Shown: positions 9,426 to 20,800 of the stretch, in pieces
How positions within the stretch are numbered: the first letter of the stretch is position 1
Layout: each line of letters opens with the position of its first letter
NCBI GenBank assembly: GCA_003118195.1
Contig: BEXV01000013.1
Span: 143,270 to 166,708 of the forward strand
DNA length: 23,439 nucleotides
DNA from: Hemicentrotus pulcherrimus
Lineage: Eukaryota > Echinodermata > Echinoidea > Camarodonta > Strongylocentrotidae
Direction of reading: 5' to 3'
Translations under genes and position numbers: made by a program
The notes under the pieces: generated by a model
Database searches by the model: none
What the model saw: the letters and a program-made list of their open reading frames with translations, nothing else
Told to the model about the DNA's origin: nothing

Positions 9426-11140
9426 CCCACCGCGTTTATTGGGTGTGAATAACTGCTCTACAATCAATACAAATTCGAAAATGCCGAGAAGGACAAGGCT
9501 GGTGACTAGTCTTTCAATTTTAGGAACCGTCGGGACCACTGACATCTGTCAAGCCAGCAACCTTTAGTAGAAAGGTCTAGACGCACGATTTAAACCGTTA
9601 ACAATGAATATAAGAATTATCATGGATGGATTGGTTAAAACTATGGCAATTTGAACGCAGATGGATATTCACAAGCACAACTGAAAATAATTTCCGTTTT
9701 TGTTTACACGCGGTGTGTAGAGCTATATTAGTTACAGTATTAAAACACAATGAGCAAAATTGCCTAATATTCTGTAAAGATAATCTCTTATTTATCTGTA
9801 TATAAAAGACGTGTTAAATGACTTATCATACAAATTATTCAAACATCCTAGGAAATTTCGTTTTTCCCAGAGAACCTTGACAATGTCCACACCGTCCCCT
9901 ATTACAGTCTTTAATAAAAACGTTTTAGTCCAGCAGTTCCTTTATGCGGTAGTAAGCACCCGTACAATTCAAAAGGTTTTTACCAATATCTTAAATGGAG
10001 CCGCTAAGATATTTTATTAAACTCGTAGTTAGACAATATGGCATGAAAAACGATTTCCGTTGCACTTTTGTTTCTGTGATATTTTCTCCAGTCTTGTGTA
10101 ATACTAACCAATGTTTTCATTCTGCTTCCATTCCCACGCTAATGAAAATCACTGCCGACACTTTTAACAAGTCTAACAAAAAGGTCGTGCTATAGGTTAT
10201 TTCTGCCTTTATTCTTTCATAATTATATATAGTCTAATTGACTTGCAGTGTGGGAAATGGCAAATGCTAGAACAATAGCGTTTTGTAATCAATAATGAAA
10301 GCAGTCGGAGACGTCTCTTAACAACTTTCTACAGGCAAATGCCAGCCACGATTTGGCTACAGCTGATTGGTTGATTTGTAAGATCACGTAACTCATACTT
10401 CCGAGACGTGCAGATGTTCCTATTAGTGATAGCTTGGATAATAAAGCACTTTCGTCGTTCAGTTCAATTTCATTCTGCGGTGAGTGGCAGAGGAGACAGG
10501 TGACCAGCTTAAAGTTTTTCTTGTGGCTTTGATTTGACTTTTCAGAATCGGACAGAAGACAGTGACAGGAGAGAGGTAGGGTGACCAATCTTTTTAAAAC
10601 CATCTCAATTTATTTTAGCAAACCATCAAATAATAGCCAATTCTTGAAGAAATTAAATGCCCTACTAGAAATTGTTTGTAACCAGGGAGAGAAATGTTGT
10701 ATAAAATCAGTCTGAATAACAATTCAACTATACTGCATGCTGTTCTTTCGTTGATTTGTCTGATTGGTTGTTTGTGTGTTTGTTGTATGATATTTCTTTA
10801 TGAAATGGTTATTATTTTTCAAATACGAAGTCTGTCGATTTCAATTTGTTCATGGTCATGTAGTATATCATAAAAAGGCTAATGAAACTCAGGAAAATAC
10901 TTGGCTTTTTACACATTATCGATAGGCCAACATTGGAAAAGCTCAATTTTTCTTCCATATCAAAACATGAAGTTAGTTGGAAGTCATGAAATAACGAATG
11001 ACTGAATAGTCCACTAATCACTTTCATTATTACAATACTTTTTTTTCCTCGGTGTCTAGATTAAAAATAAATAACAACATACATTAACAACAAATTATAA
11101 TTATATATAGGCGTGAAAAAATGGTTTAGGAACGTGAGAC
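9426..11140. other. Long intergenic stretch, no supported gene
   Basis: Several chance frames of 66-104 codons occur on both strands (for example minus 10289-10603). None has a recognisable domain, a signal peptide or splice-site-bounded coding character. No repeat was matched. Confidence 0.45.
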
Positions 11141-11144
11141 GTAG

Positions 11145-11200
11145 CTGTACTTTACAAGTTTATTACGAGCTTTCGGCTTGTGAGGCCTTCATCAGGTTCT
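11145..11200 (-). mobile_element. Hammerhead-like / Penelope-tail-like motif
   Basis: On the minus strand, CTGATGA (11189-11195) is followed by AGGCCTCACAAGCC and then GAAA (11171-11174), which is the order of the hammerhead ribozyme core with a GGC/GCC stem II. It continues GCTCGTAATAAACTTG and TAAAGTACAGC. Penelope-like retroelements and retrozymes carry such ribozymes. The fit is imperfect: one extra A separates CTGATGA from stem II, and I cannot draw a good stem III. It may be a decayed copy or another element's conserved 3' tail. Confidence 0.4.
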
Positions 11201-11229
11201 TGCTTGTGTGTTGGGCTGTCGGCCTTTTT

Positions 11230-11988
11230 TTCATGTATGTTGTTATTTTCCAGTGTAAAATCGCTACTACATGTATGATCACCTTTAAATCCCAAATAAG
11301 TAAAATTGCAAAAGCATTTAGTAAGTTTTTATTTCGGACTAGTGTTCACTTTGTAAGACTGTTTGCTCATTTGACCTTCATTTATGATTTTCTTTGAAGG
11401 TGACACTGAGCAACACGCTCTAACAGTAAATTCCCCCAACCAATTTTTGAATTTTCCCTACTGATTTTCCATGAAAATAATGAATAACACAGGCTTTTTA
11501 AAATCTTTAAACACTTAAATGGTATATCGAGTCAGTTCATTGCATTGTGACGAGTTAAATTCATATGAATTTTTTTCAAATTATAATAATATAATCGGGA
11601 AAATTAAGAAATCGATCAGATCAGTTTTTCAAAGTTGTCATCATTAATAATGGTCTGCTTTCACTTAAACTTTCAGATTATCTGTGAGTTTAAATTATTC
11701 TTGTGCGAACTTACACCTAACAAGCATTGCTTCTAGGTAGGTTCGTTTTTCATTTCATGTAGTAACTAAATAATTTCGCATTAAAAGACTTTAACAAAAA
11801 AAAAACAATGTCAAGGATATTCTTTGTTGATTTATATCATTACGTTATTGTGATTAACTTGTCATTTGTTAATATTTTGTGGAAAATGATAAACTCTGCA
11901 CAGAGCGGCTACCACTACTCACATATTTGTCACACTTACAACTTATTTTGGCAATTTATAGCACCAAAAGAGTCTTTGCTTACGTACA
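11230..11988. other. Intergenic stretch, no supported gene
   Basis: This is A/T-rich DNA. A plus-strand frame of 94 codons (11113-11397) simply reads through the hammerhead-like motif and has no recognisable features. Confidence 0.5.
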
Positions 11989-11989
11989 G

Positions 11990-12130
11990 TTAAAGGCTAA
12001 GTCCACTCAAAAAATAATTTGATTTTAATGGATGCAGAAAAACAAGCGAAACAGAGCAAAAAATGTTGAATAAAATCTGATAGCAAAGAAGAAAGTTATA
12101 GATTTTTGAAAAAGTATGAAAAACTATGTA
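11990..12130 (+). mobile_element. MITE-like arm beginning TTAAAGG
   Basis: The sequence TTAAAGGCTAAGTCCACTC, followed by AATAATTTGATTTTAATGG and GAAGAAAGTTATAGATTTTT, has the form of TTAAAGG-AAGTCCA repeat ends common in marine deuterostome genomes (recalled, not searched). No inverted partner was found in the window, so I call only one arm. Confidence 0.4.
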
Positions 12131-13020
12131 ACAATGGAAATCACTACACATATTGCCAATTAGGTTATCAGTTTCTGGCGTCATTGCCTCACTGTTCATC
12201 AATTGCTTTATATTTTTTTTATCCCATTAATTTCCCTTTTTATGCCCAAAAATTTGATTTCATCATGCCATTGCCCGGGTTATATGATTTGTATCATATT
12301 GTATGGATGATATTTCACACACAAATTATGAACTTTAAAGAATTGATAACATTTTCTGAATATTATATGTTCATAATCATTGAATTTTGTTATAAATAGT
12401 TTATTAAAATTCAAATTTGTCATGATTTAACTGACAAAAATTACTCTGTTCTAGAGCATCCGCACAAAAGCGTATTACTATCCGGCAATACAACTTGGAT
12501 GCAGGTTTGAGGAAGTAAGATTATTAGGGGGAAAATTGAAAAAATTATATTATTAATATAAAGAAAACAATTGGTGGATAGAAAAGCAATGAAGTAACAG
12601 ACTCGTGAGCGAGTTGTCAATTTGTCTTGTGATTTTTAAAGTTTTTCATGCCATTAAAGGTAAAACAAAGTTTTGGTATGGGGTCATGAATTGGTTCAAA
12701 TTAACATATTGGAAGCATAATGCAATCCAACACTATTCAGTGATCGTTGTTGCGGTTGAAATCAAGTCTAAAGTTATGAAATTGTAAATAATAAATTCTT
12801 TATGTTGTAAAGCTGCCTCTCAATGTCAAGATAGTAATAAAGCTATAAAACAATGTTTCTAGCCTAAAATCGACCGATTAGCTACTCCCGTTTGGAAATT
12901 ATACATCACACCTACACATTCTGAGATATTTATGGTCGCAGCTACCATTGAACGGCCGTAAGCGCTATTTGAAATTTATCAAAATTTACTGGGAGCACCG
13001 ATAAATTTCAACAGCAGGCA
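12131..13020. other. Intergenic stretch, nothing recognised
   Basis: This is A/T-rich sequence with chance frames of 60-97 codons and no recognisable domain. It may include the body of the element that starts at 11990. Confidence 0.45.
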
Positions 13021-13029
13021 TTGAAGATC

Positions 13030-13640
13030 TTGAAAAGTAGAAACAAACAATTAATATATTTTGTCATTGCGGAGATTACTCTTAAAATTGTGTGAAATTA
13101 TTTTCATTGAACAAGCGGTAGGAACCATAGTTCACATGACAATATATTTTTTGCCCTAGGATTTTATGAAACCTAGCTGTCATATATCAAGAAATAGATA
13201 TATCCATCTAAATTAATTCTCGAATTGCGGCGATGATTCAAAACGCATATAAATAATTATATTTGCTTATAATAGCTCACAACACTTACTTTATCAAAAG
13301 TATCTAAGTGCTAAGCATTACAATAATGCAGCATAATATTACCCTGCGCTTTAGCAGAGCAGCTCAGCGTTTCAAGGAATAAATTCCTACCCATTTACTT
13401 CACCTGGGCGGAGTGTGGCAAATGTAGATCAAGATCTTTCCAAAGGACTTCAGTGTCGCGGCGGAACTCGAACCGTGAACCTTGTGATCGACAGTCCGGT
13501 GACGTATCCACTCGACCACAACACCTCTATAAATTCACACCTACCCCCTAAAAAACTATTCCAAGCTACCTGGTGTCTGTTAACTGACCGTTTAATATTT
13601 ATTGTATGAGGTGTGATATCGTTGGCGAGAAATATTACTA
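13030..13640. repeat. Diverged duplicated segment, copy 1
   Basis: Matched anchors shared with 13925-14360, in the same order, are: GTAGAAACAAACAATTAATA versus GTAGAAGTCGTAACAAAAAA; TATTTTCATTGAACAA versus TATTTTCAATGAATAA; TAGGAACCATAGTTCAC versus TAGGAACAATAGGTCCAC; TTGCCCTAGGATTT versus TTGCCCTTGGGTTT; and AGGTGTGATATCGTTGGCGA versus AGGTGTGAAATGCTGGGCGA. The copies are strongly diverged, and copy 1 carries the tRNA-like insertion. Confidence 0.55.
13452..13525 (-). mobile_element. tRNA-like SINE head
   Basis: On the minus strand a 74-nt unit starts GGTGTTG and ends CGACACT, ends that pair over all 7 positions with two G-T wobbles, as in a tRNA acceptor stem. A box-A-like TGGTCGAGTGG (13508-13518) and box-B-like GGTTCGAGTTC (13464-13474) are correctly ordered. 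The T arm is shifted by two bases and the D arm pairs poorly, so I favour a tRNA-derived SINE over a working tRNA gene. No separate SINE body is clear downstream. Confidence 0.55.
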
Positions 13641-13924
13641 CCGTAAATACTGTATCTTTTTTGTTGTTGATTGTTCCAAAATTTGTGAAACAAAAAGAGA
13701 AAAGGTCGAAATGTAATGTAAATTCTTTTTTTAAAATCATTTATCAGAGATCGTTTTAATTTCTACTTACCCGTTTGTCTGATTTCCTTGCTTTCTTTAA
13801 AAATGCAGAGCGACCTATAATCAAGACTAGATTCCCCAATAAACATGAAGACTTATCCCAAAACTCTGATGCAGTCATATAATTTCATTATTCTGTTTTT
13901 TTTATAAAAAAGCGCGGGTCAAAC

Positions 13925-14360
13925 TTCAACAATGGACCTTGAAATTGTAGAAGTCGTAACAAAAAATATAATATTTATTATTGTGGAATTTACTTCCAAT
14001 GTTATATGTCCCTGATAAGGTCGAAACGAAATCTCCAAAATCTCTACAAACGTGAGACTTACTTTCAAAGTTATTTAAAACTATTTTCAATGAATAAACT
14101 TTAGGAACAATAGGTCCACTCGATAATTAATTGATTGCCCTTGGGTTTCAATGAAAGATTGCCGCCATTATACAACTGATATACAAAAGAAAACCTCCGT
14201 CTGGTTTGATTCCCAAATTATCATAAATATTCAGGACCAATATTGATTAATAAATTCACACAAACTTTCTAAAAACACCTGCTGTCATATTGTTCTCAGT
14301 TAACTAGACAGTAACTGGCTCTCGCAGGAGGTGTGAAATGCTGGGCGAGAATTCACCCCA
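13925..14360. repeat. Diverged duplicated segment, copy 2
   Basis: This is the partner of 13030-13640 and lies immediately upstream of the gene's putative promoter. It lacks the tRNA-like insertion present in copy 1. Confidence 0.55.
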
Positions 14361-14551
14361 CACATTTTAACCATAAAGCGGCTCTCCAGTTTATAATGGA
14401 CACGTCTTCTAATCCTGGACCTTCTAATGATTTGTTGATATCATTAAAAACAATATCCATTCCCCTTCTTTCTTTAGTTGTCCTTTCTTGGTTAAGCACT
14501 TTCTTTGATACAAAAAAAAGAAAGAACTAAGAAAAGCAGAACTATTACAAG

Positions 14552-14558
14552 TATAAAA
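14552..14558 (+). promoter_or_regulatory. TATA box of the downstream gene
   Basis: TATAAAA sits 68 bases upstream of a strong splice donor (CCAG/GTAAGA, donor GT at 14621). Transcription starting about 30 bases downstream, near 14583, would give a 5'-UTR exon of about 38 nt. This is inferred from position, and TATA-like strings are frequent in A/T-rich DNA. Confidence 0.45.
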
Positions 14559-14582
14559 TAGTTTGCAAAGTTTAGATATACC

Positions 14583-14620
14583 AAAATAATGTAACTTGGA
14601 CAGATTTCTTCTTCCTCCAG
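14583..14620 (+). other. Putative 5'-UTR exon 1 (start approximate)
   Basis: The exon ends at CTTCCTCCAG just before GTAAGATAAA. The matching acceptor is the C/T-rich CTTTTCCAATCACAG ending at 14794, giving a 174-nt 5'-UTR intron (14621-14794). The second exon then carries 35 nt of leader before the ATG. Confidence 0.45.
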
Positions 14621-14829
14621 GTAAGATAAAGCGTAATGATATATTCAAGATAATAGTTTCGTGTGATGTGTTTCATTTTCATTATCAATGTAGTCTGTAT
14701 TACCCCAAAATTTTCTTGTCCAGTTTGTTTTTCATCAACATTTTATTTCATGTTATTATAATCCTGCAAACATTTCTTTCTTTTCCAATCACAGATTGTT
14801 TTCCCTAAACGGGGTTGTCCATACCCGAT

Positions 14830-14896
14830 ATGAACACAATGAACGCCCTGGCGTTTGGCGCTGTTCTGCTGTTAGCTGCAGTCGCATCGACGTCAG
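14830..14896 (+). CDS. Coding exon 1: start codon and signal peptide
   Basis: It encodes MNTMNALAFGAVLLLAAVAS followed by TS. This is a short N-region and an 11-residue Leu/Ala/Val core, with a plausible cleavage site after the AVAS or STS region. A second in-frame ATG at 14839 (MNALAF) would also leave a working signal peptide. No stop lies between the acceptor at 14794 and the ATG in other contexts, and the start is chosen as the first ATG of the exon. The donor GGTACT follows TCAG, phase 1. Confidence 0.85.
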
Positions 14897-17800
14897 GTAC
14901 TACATCATTTACCGATTCAGTCAAATTCTGTGTTCGGAATGTAATCACTGGACATCTTTAATGACGTCTTCATGTACTTAGGGGATGAAGAAATGAAAGA
15001 CAGGGAGAAAGAGTGAGAGTCAGAGAGAGAAAGAGAGTGAGAGAGAGGAAGGGAGAGAGCGATAGAGAGAGAGAGTGATAAAGAGAAACACAGAGACACA
15101 AAGAGATACGGTATGGATACATACGTAGACATCATTCTCTTGAAGAAGACGATATTTAAGATAAAGTATTGGCTACAATTAAAACTTGAGTCTCAGACTT
15201 GCTTTCGTTTATATGGAGAGAGAAAGAATGGTAGAGAGAAAAGGGTTGAGTTAGAGAAGAGGGACGCTAACAGAAGAAGAAAAGGGAGAAGGTGGAGGGA
15301 GATGAGAAGAAGAAGGAGAAGAGGGAGGACATGAAGAAGGACGAGGAGGAGGAGATGATGATGATGATAATGATGATGATGAAGAAATAGAAAAAGAAGT
15401 TATATAAATTTTATAATCCAACTGGGTTTGGATGAGAATTTGTTCACACCTGTTAATCACATTCTATATATTTCATTTCAGGCGGCGGTAGCACCTATCA
15501 AGGTACGTATCAACTGAATTTTTTTTTTTTTTTTGGGTGGAAATGAGTATTATAAGAAAGTCAAATAAACAAGCATAATTTTGATCAAGAACGAGATAAC
15601 GTGTTATTTTTATGATTATTTTATCTCGTGTAATTTCATAATTATTTTATCTCGTGTAGTTTCATGATTATTTCATCTCCTGTGTGTGTGTATTTGGGTT
15701 TTTACAGACGTGTATCAATCAGATATGATTATTTACATCTGGGGACCGACTTTTAACGTCACCATTCGAAAGACGTGACTCAGTTTCGAACCTGCGTCCT
15801 CGGCTGAATCAGTTTGTAACTTCCACTGTTAGCTGGATTACAGGCGCACACCACAACGCCTAGTCCTGTTATTTCATGATTCCTTTTATACGTGTAATTA
15901 ATTTTATTTTAAAGTAAATTTAGACATGAATTAAATAAACATGGTAACTATAGCAGGGTAACAGTTCAAGCATAAAGTTTGATGTTCTTGCAGCCTCAGT
16001 TTGCCTAAATTTCTCATGTTTTGCCGTCATCTGTAGTTCACATTGCTTTTTTCTTTATTCGATTAAATCATTTATTTTTCTGGTGACTGATCACGGATTC
16101 CAGAAAAACCTATACTTTCTACGTTGACAAACTTTCCATCTAATTTGGCGTGTTATTACCCGCAAATTAAATCAGTGTGCAGTTTGAAATTCATTTTTGC
16201 AATAATGTTTTCGAAACTAAACTCCTTTCATCACACCCACAGTTGCTGATGATAAAGACCGATTCTCATTCAGCGGCGGAGATGGTAAGAAAAATATCAT
16301 TAAAATTGTCGATAATGAAAAAAACAAGAATAATAAGAATAATAATATGACAAAAAATAAGAAGCGTAAGTTCGTTATAGCGATATGTTAGACAAGATTT
16401 TGATAAATAAATCATCTAAAAAGGAGAAGAAATTATATGAACATGGGATCAATTATGCATTTATATATTATCAAATAAATTTAGAAATTAAGAAATTTAA
16501 AAAATGGGGGAAAGGAAATATTGCAAAAAATAAAGAGGAATAATCGGTACATATGGCAACAGCATTATGGGGAAAGTATCAACATCAAGTGAAAGGAAAT
16601 ATTATAAAACGTGATGACAGAATGGATAAGAATCTATAGGAATGTTATGTTGGAGGGGGTGGGGGGTAAAGTAATCAAACAAGCCAATGCTTGCCCAAAA
16701 ATTATTATTGATTTTAGTTCATATGTTTAGAATAAAAACACCAAATGGATTAGCCTGATCAAATAGTATATAGATAATTACATAAATGCTCCACAGTACA
16801 AAATGTAAGATTTTAACGAGCCAATTAGTATTCCGGCGTCTATCTTGTATGGCTGCTGTTTTTTAAATTGTATTTTATCTTTTGCAGCCATATAAAGGTA
16901 TATAACTTTTAGAAGCTCAGGCCAAAAAGAGAAATGAAATACGTTCTTATATCAAGGCATGTGGTTGCTTATATTTAGAAACTGTTTACTGTGTAGTCAC
17001 TTCTCTGCTTTGAAATGATTAATCTAAAAGTAGTAGTAGCCTGATTTACTAGAGAGAAAGGAATAATTCACTCCATTATTTATGTCCTAATGCAGATATC
17101 ATATCCCATGATACACTACACACTTAGAAATAAGGGTACAATTCTGCAGCGCCCTCTGCCAAGTACGCGTAGGTGGATACAAATCTGCACCCCAATTGCA
17201 CCCTTATTATTTTCATGGAGTGTGTCACACCGCCAAAACTAACTAATTCTTTGCCATTGTTTGCCTGGTATCAGTCTCGTCGGTGTGACTGTGATAATAT
17301 GAAGAAGTGGGTACAAATTATTAATAGTGAAATCATTTTTCGAATCATGTTTTGATTGGCAGGTCTCCAAGGCCTGAACATCAAGCAAGGTGGTTTTACT
17401 CAGGTTTCCCACTCGACAAAAGAAAAGACTGTCACCACGGAGAAAGGTAAAAAGTATACATGGTTGTATTAGTAGACATAGAAGTATGGGCACTTGGGTG
17501 TTGTGTGATGTCACTTGCTTGATCATTGACTACGTGTAAAACATTATTAAGAACAGGTAAATAGTACCGAAGAAGGTAAATACACCTACTTTTTATTGTA
17601 CCAAAGGTGATCATAAAATACATTTCTTTTCATGCTATGACCAATGCAATATTTTCCAGTCTTCTGTTCGTAGGGATTGTATTTTTTAAAAGCATAAACA
17701 TGAGTTGATATGTTATTACATGTGCATGTCATGAGAAACATCCATTTTAAGAAGACGTTGTTTCATTTGCTCAAAAGATTTACCACGAAGCTAATTGAAT

Positions 17801-20800
17801 AACCAATGCGACGGGTTTATCGAATTTGTTTTCTCAAAAGAAACTAATAAGGCCAAAGGAAAAAAGCAGAGAGGCGGTAAGGTGTCTACTCAAGAGACTT
17901 CAGAGAAAGGTAATTTTCGTAAAATGAATTAATGAGATCATTAAGACATTAATTGATCTAAAATTTCTAGTAATTATGATTATATTCTACATACATTTTC
18001 TTTTCATTCAGAAACATTTTAAAAGTAATTAACGTCATGCATGAGAAGACCCAAGATATTTTGGATAGGGGGAGGGGCAATTTCTGGCAATACTATATCT
18101 GAAGGACACTATCTACAATTCAATCCAAGCTTATCCAATTTAGGTGGTATTTGATATAGCGTCCGTTCCTTGGAATTGCAAAGCGCTGTATATATTATTG
18201 CCCCAAATAAAAAAGAAGACCGGCGCCAATATCCATAAAACCTTACTAGATGTCAACTAATTACATAGGATACAGTACATAATTATTTGACAACTAGGCT
18301 TAGTAGGCAAGGTCAGGTTCCATGAATATAGGCTCAGGTGAGTCAATACAATTGACTGCATGTCCTCTAACGAAAAAAAATGGACTTCAAAAGTTTCTTG
18401 AAATGGTCAACACATGATGCTGTCCTCACAATAATAGGAAGCCTTTTCTACAATTTCATTGCAACTGATGGGAGAAATATATAGCTTGCGGATTTTTTAG
18501 GGAAACGTTACGTCTTTGCCTGTTTTCATATTTTCTCAGAAAGGCAGATTCATTACAACATTAATGTAATAACAATTGAGATGGTATCGTCTGTCATTTG
18601 TTATCTCCAAAGTATCCTTTATTCGCCCAATGTATATTTCTCTTCTTATCTCAGGAAGGGGAAAGAATAAAGGAAACGAAAAAACAGAAGTCAAACAACG
18701 AGGAGGAAATCGCCGTCGAGATGGAGATGACAATGGTATGAATAATGAATCAATTATTGATTACGGGAAAACGAAATGAATAGGAAGAAACAGGATGAGT
18801 AGAAATAAATCAGGGTCTTGAAAGAAATAATCTCTTCTTCTCTCTCATTTTTTTTTCTCTCTCTCTCTCTCTTCTTTCTATCTCTTTACTAGCGTACATG
18901 ATTTAAAGTGTGTTTATTGGTGAAACTTTTCAAAAATCAAAAAATCAATCCGCTCTCAAATAAGTAATACAGTCACTACTCTGGAGTGGATTCCACTATA
19001 ATTTAGGAAGGCTTCCACTCCATAGTGAGCGAACACTAATATGACTTCTGAAGAGATCGATTTCCACTCATCTACATTAAAGGGAGAGTTGAGTTTTGGT
19101 AAAGAGAGCGATACACAGAATATTTGTCGTGAGATAATGAAAAACAAAATTCCAAATTTAAAGGAGCAAATCATCTTTGTTTGATCAAAATCGGTTTAGA
19201 GATGGGAGAAATATCCATGAATATAACAATTTCTAATTTAATTAGTGGGGCCCCGCAAATATTCGATAATTTTTAAACCAGCAGTGGAATGACAAAAGAG
19301 TGCCCATTCAAACAGATGTTTTTAAATAGGTGTGATGATCTCTCTCTTTATTCATTATTTTAACAAAACATAACATGCCCAATGTATTCCTCATCGCCCT
19401 ATTTAATGGTTTGCAAAGTTACTTTCAAGATACTTGATAATGCTACAAAACATAACATGCACAAAATTATAATAAAAATTGTTGAAACCGACTTTTTAGC
19501 GTATGCCTTTATGTTAATTGTTAACAGGCTTATAACTAAGTCGTTTGTAATTTTGCGTATTCCTTTCGAGCATGGTGCAGTTAAAACTATTAGTTTTTAA
19601 TGTAATGGTGCAGGTAGTGGTTACCAAAATTCAGTTTGATCGAAACTGTACTCTCTATACCAAAACTCAACTGCCCCTTAAAGAGAGCAGGAATTATAAT
19701 AAAGACCATTTCAATTATTTTGCTTATCATGTATGAAAAACGAATTAGGCCTGAATCATTCGAGTGGGGGGGGGTCATGGCAAAAGCTCTTTCACATTTA
19801 TTCCTCATCGCCCTGTTTAAAGGTTGGCAAAGTTACTTTCAAGATACCTGATAATGCTATCAAATATTACCTCTCATATTCAAAATATAACTGTTCTTGA
19901 TTAGATTTTAAGTTGGATTTCATATGGAAGTGACAATAGATAATTGTTTAATTAACATGAATTAAGAATACATGTATGTATAAACAATATATATACGTCA
20001 ACTGCTGGTAGAAACTGCTTTGTCAATGCGTATAGATTTATAACATCTCCTAGATTTCGTTCAACAAATCTTGTAGTTTGTCAAGCAAAAGATCTAATTA
20101 AAATACCAATAATTTTGACATCCCTGTCCGTCCTATGGTAAATGATTCTCGAAATTTCTTTGTTTCACCTTTTCGTCTACCAGAGAAAAAGAAAGGACGA
20201 GGACGAAAAACAGAAAAGACTGAGATCAAAGCCGAGCAAAATCGTGGTCGAAAAGATGACGGTAGGAAAATGATTCCAGTAAAAGAAAAGTATTGAAAAC
20301 ATGCTCAATGAAAAATATGTATTGCGTTACTGAATATTCTCTTCTGCATATTTACATCTAAACTGTTATATTATCCTGTCTTGAACTGAGTTATAAAAAT
20401 TGAATAAGAGGTATTCCAAACTGGTATTCAATACGTGATTACCACTGCCACTAAACCTTGGTAGAGAGTGACAGGTTGAGATAAATGGCTTACAAAAGGC
20501 TGGCATTTTATCTTCAAATTATCGCTTGAAAATGAAAAAAATACCTTTATATATTATATGTATACAACGAACACGAACGCATAGACTTTCAAAAAAATTA
20601 ATTCAAGAGTAATTTCAATATCCTCATGAATTGCCAACAAATATCAAGTTCGGATTATGTCATTATACATGCAACGTTTGCAAATTTCGAAAGATTATGG
20701 ACGAGACTTCTCGATTTGCCTAATTTGACGGCTTATTTCTCGAGAAAAAAAAAACAATCTGTTCACCACACCTTTACATATAAATTCATCAGTTCGAGAA

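Noticed and set aside
10289..10603. Minus-strand frame of 104 codons with several Cys and Leu
   Set aside because: There is no recognisable domain, no signal peptide and no splice or promoter context; length alone is not evidence here.
15113..15334. Arg/Lys-rich plus-strand frame resembling the gene's basic spacer
   Set aside because: It lies in a purine-rich microsatellite, and no phase-1 acceptor and donor pair bounds it.
16867..16880. Possible extra exon after TTTTGCAG in intron 3
   Set aside because: In the gene's phase it meets TAA after two codons, and the interval to the next GT is about 10 nt and would shift the frame.
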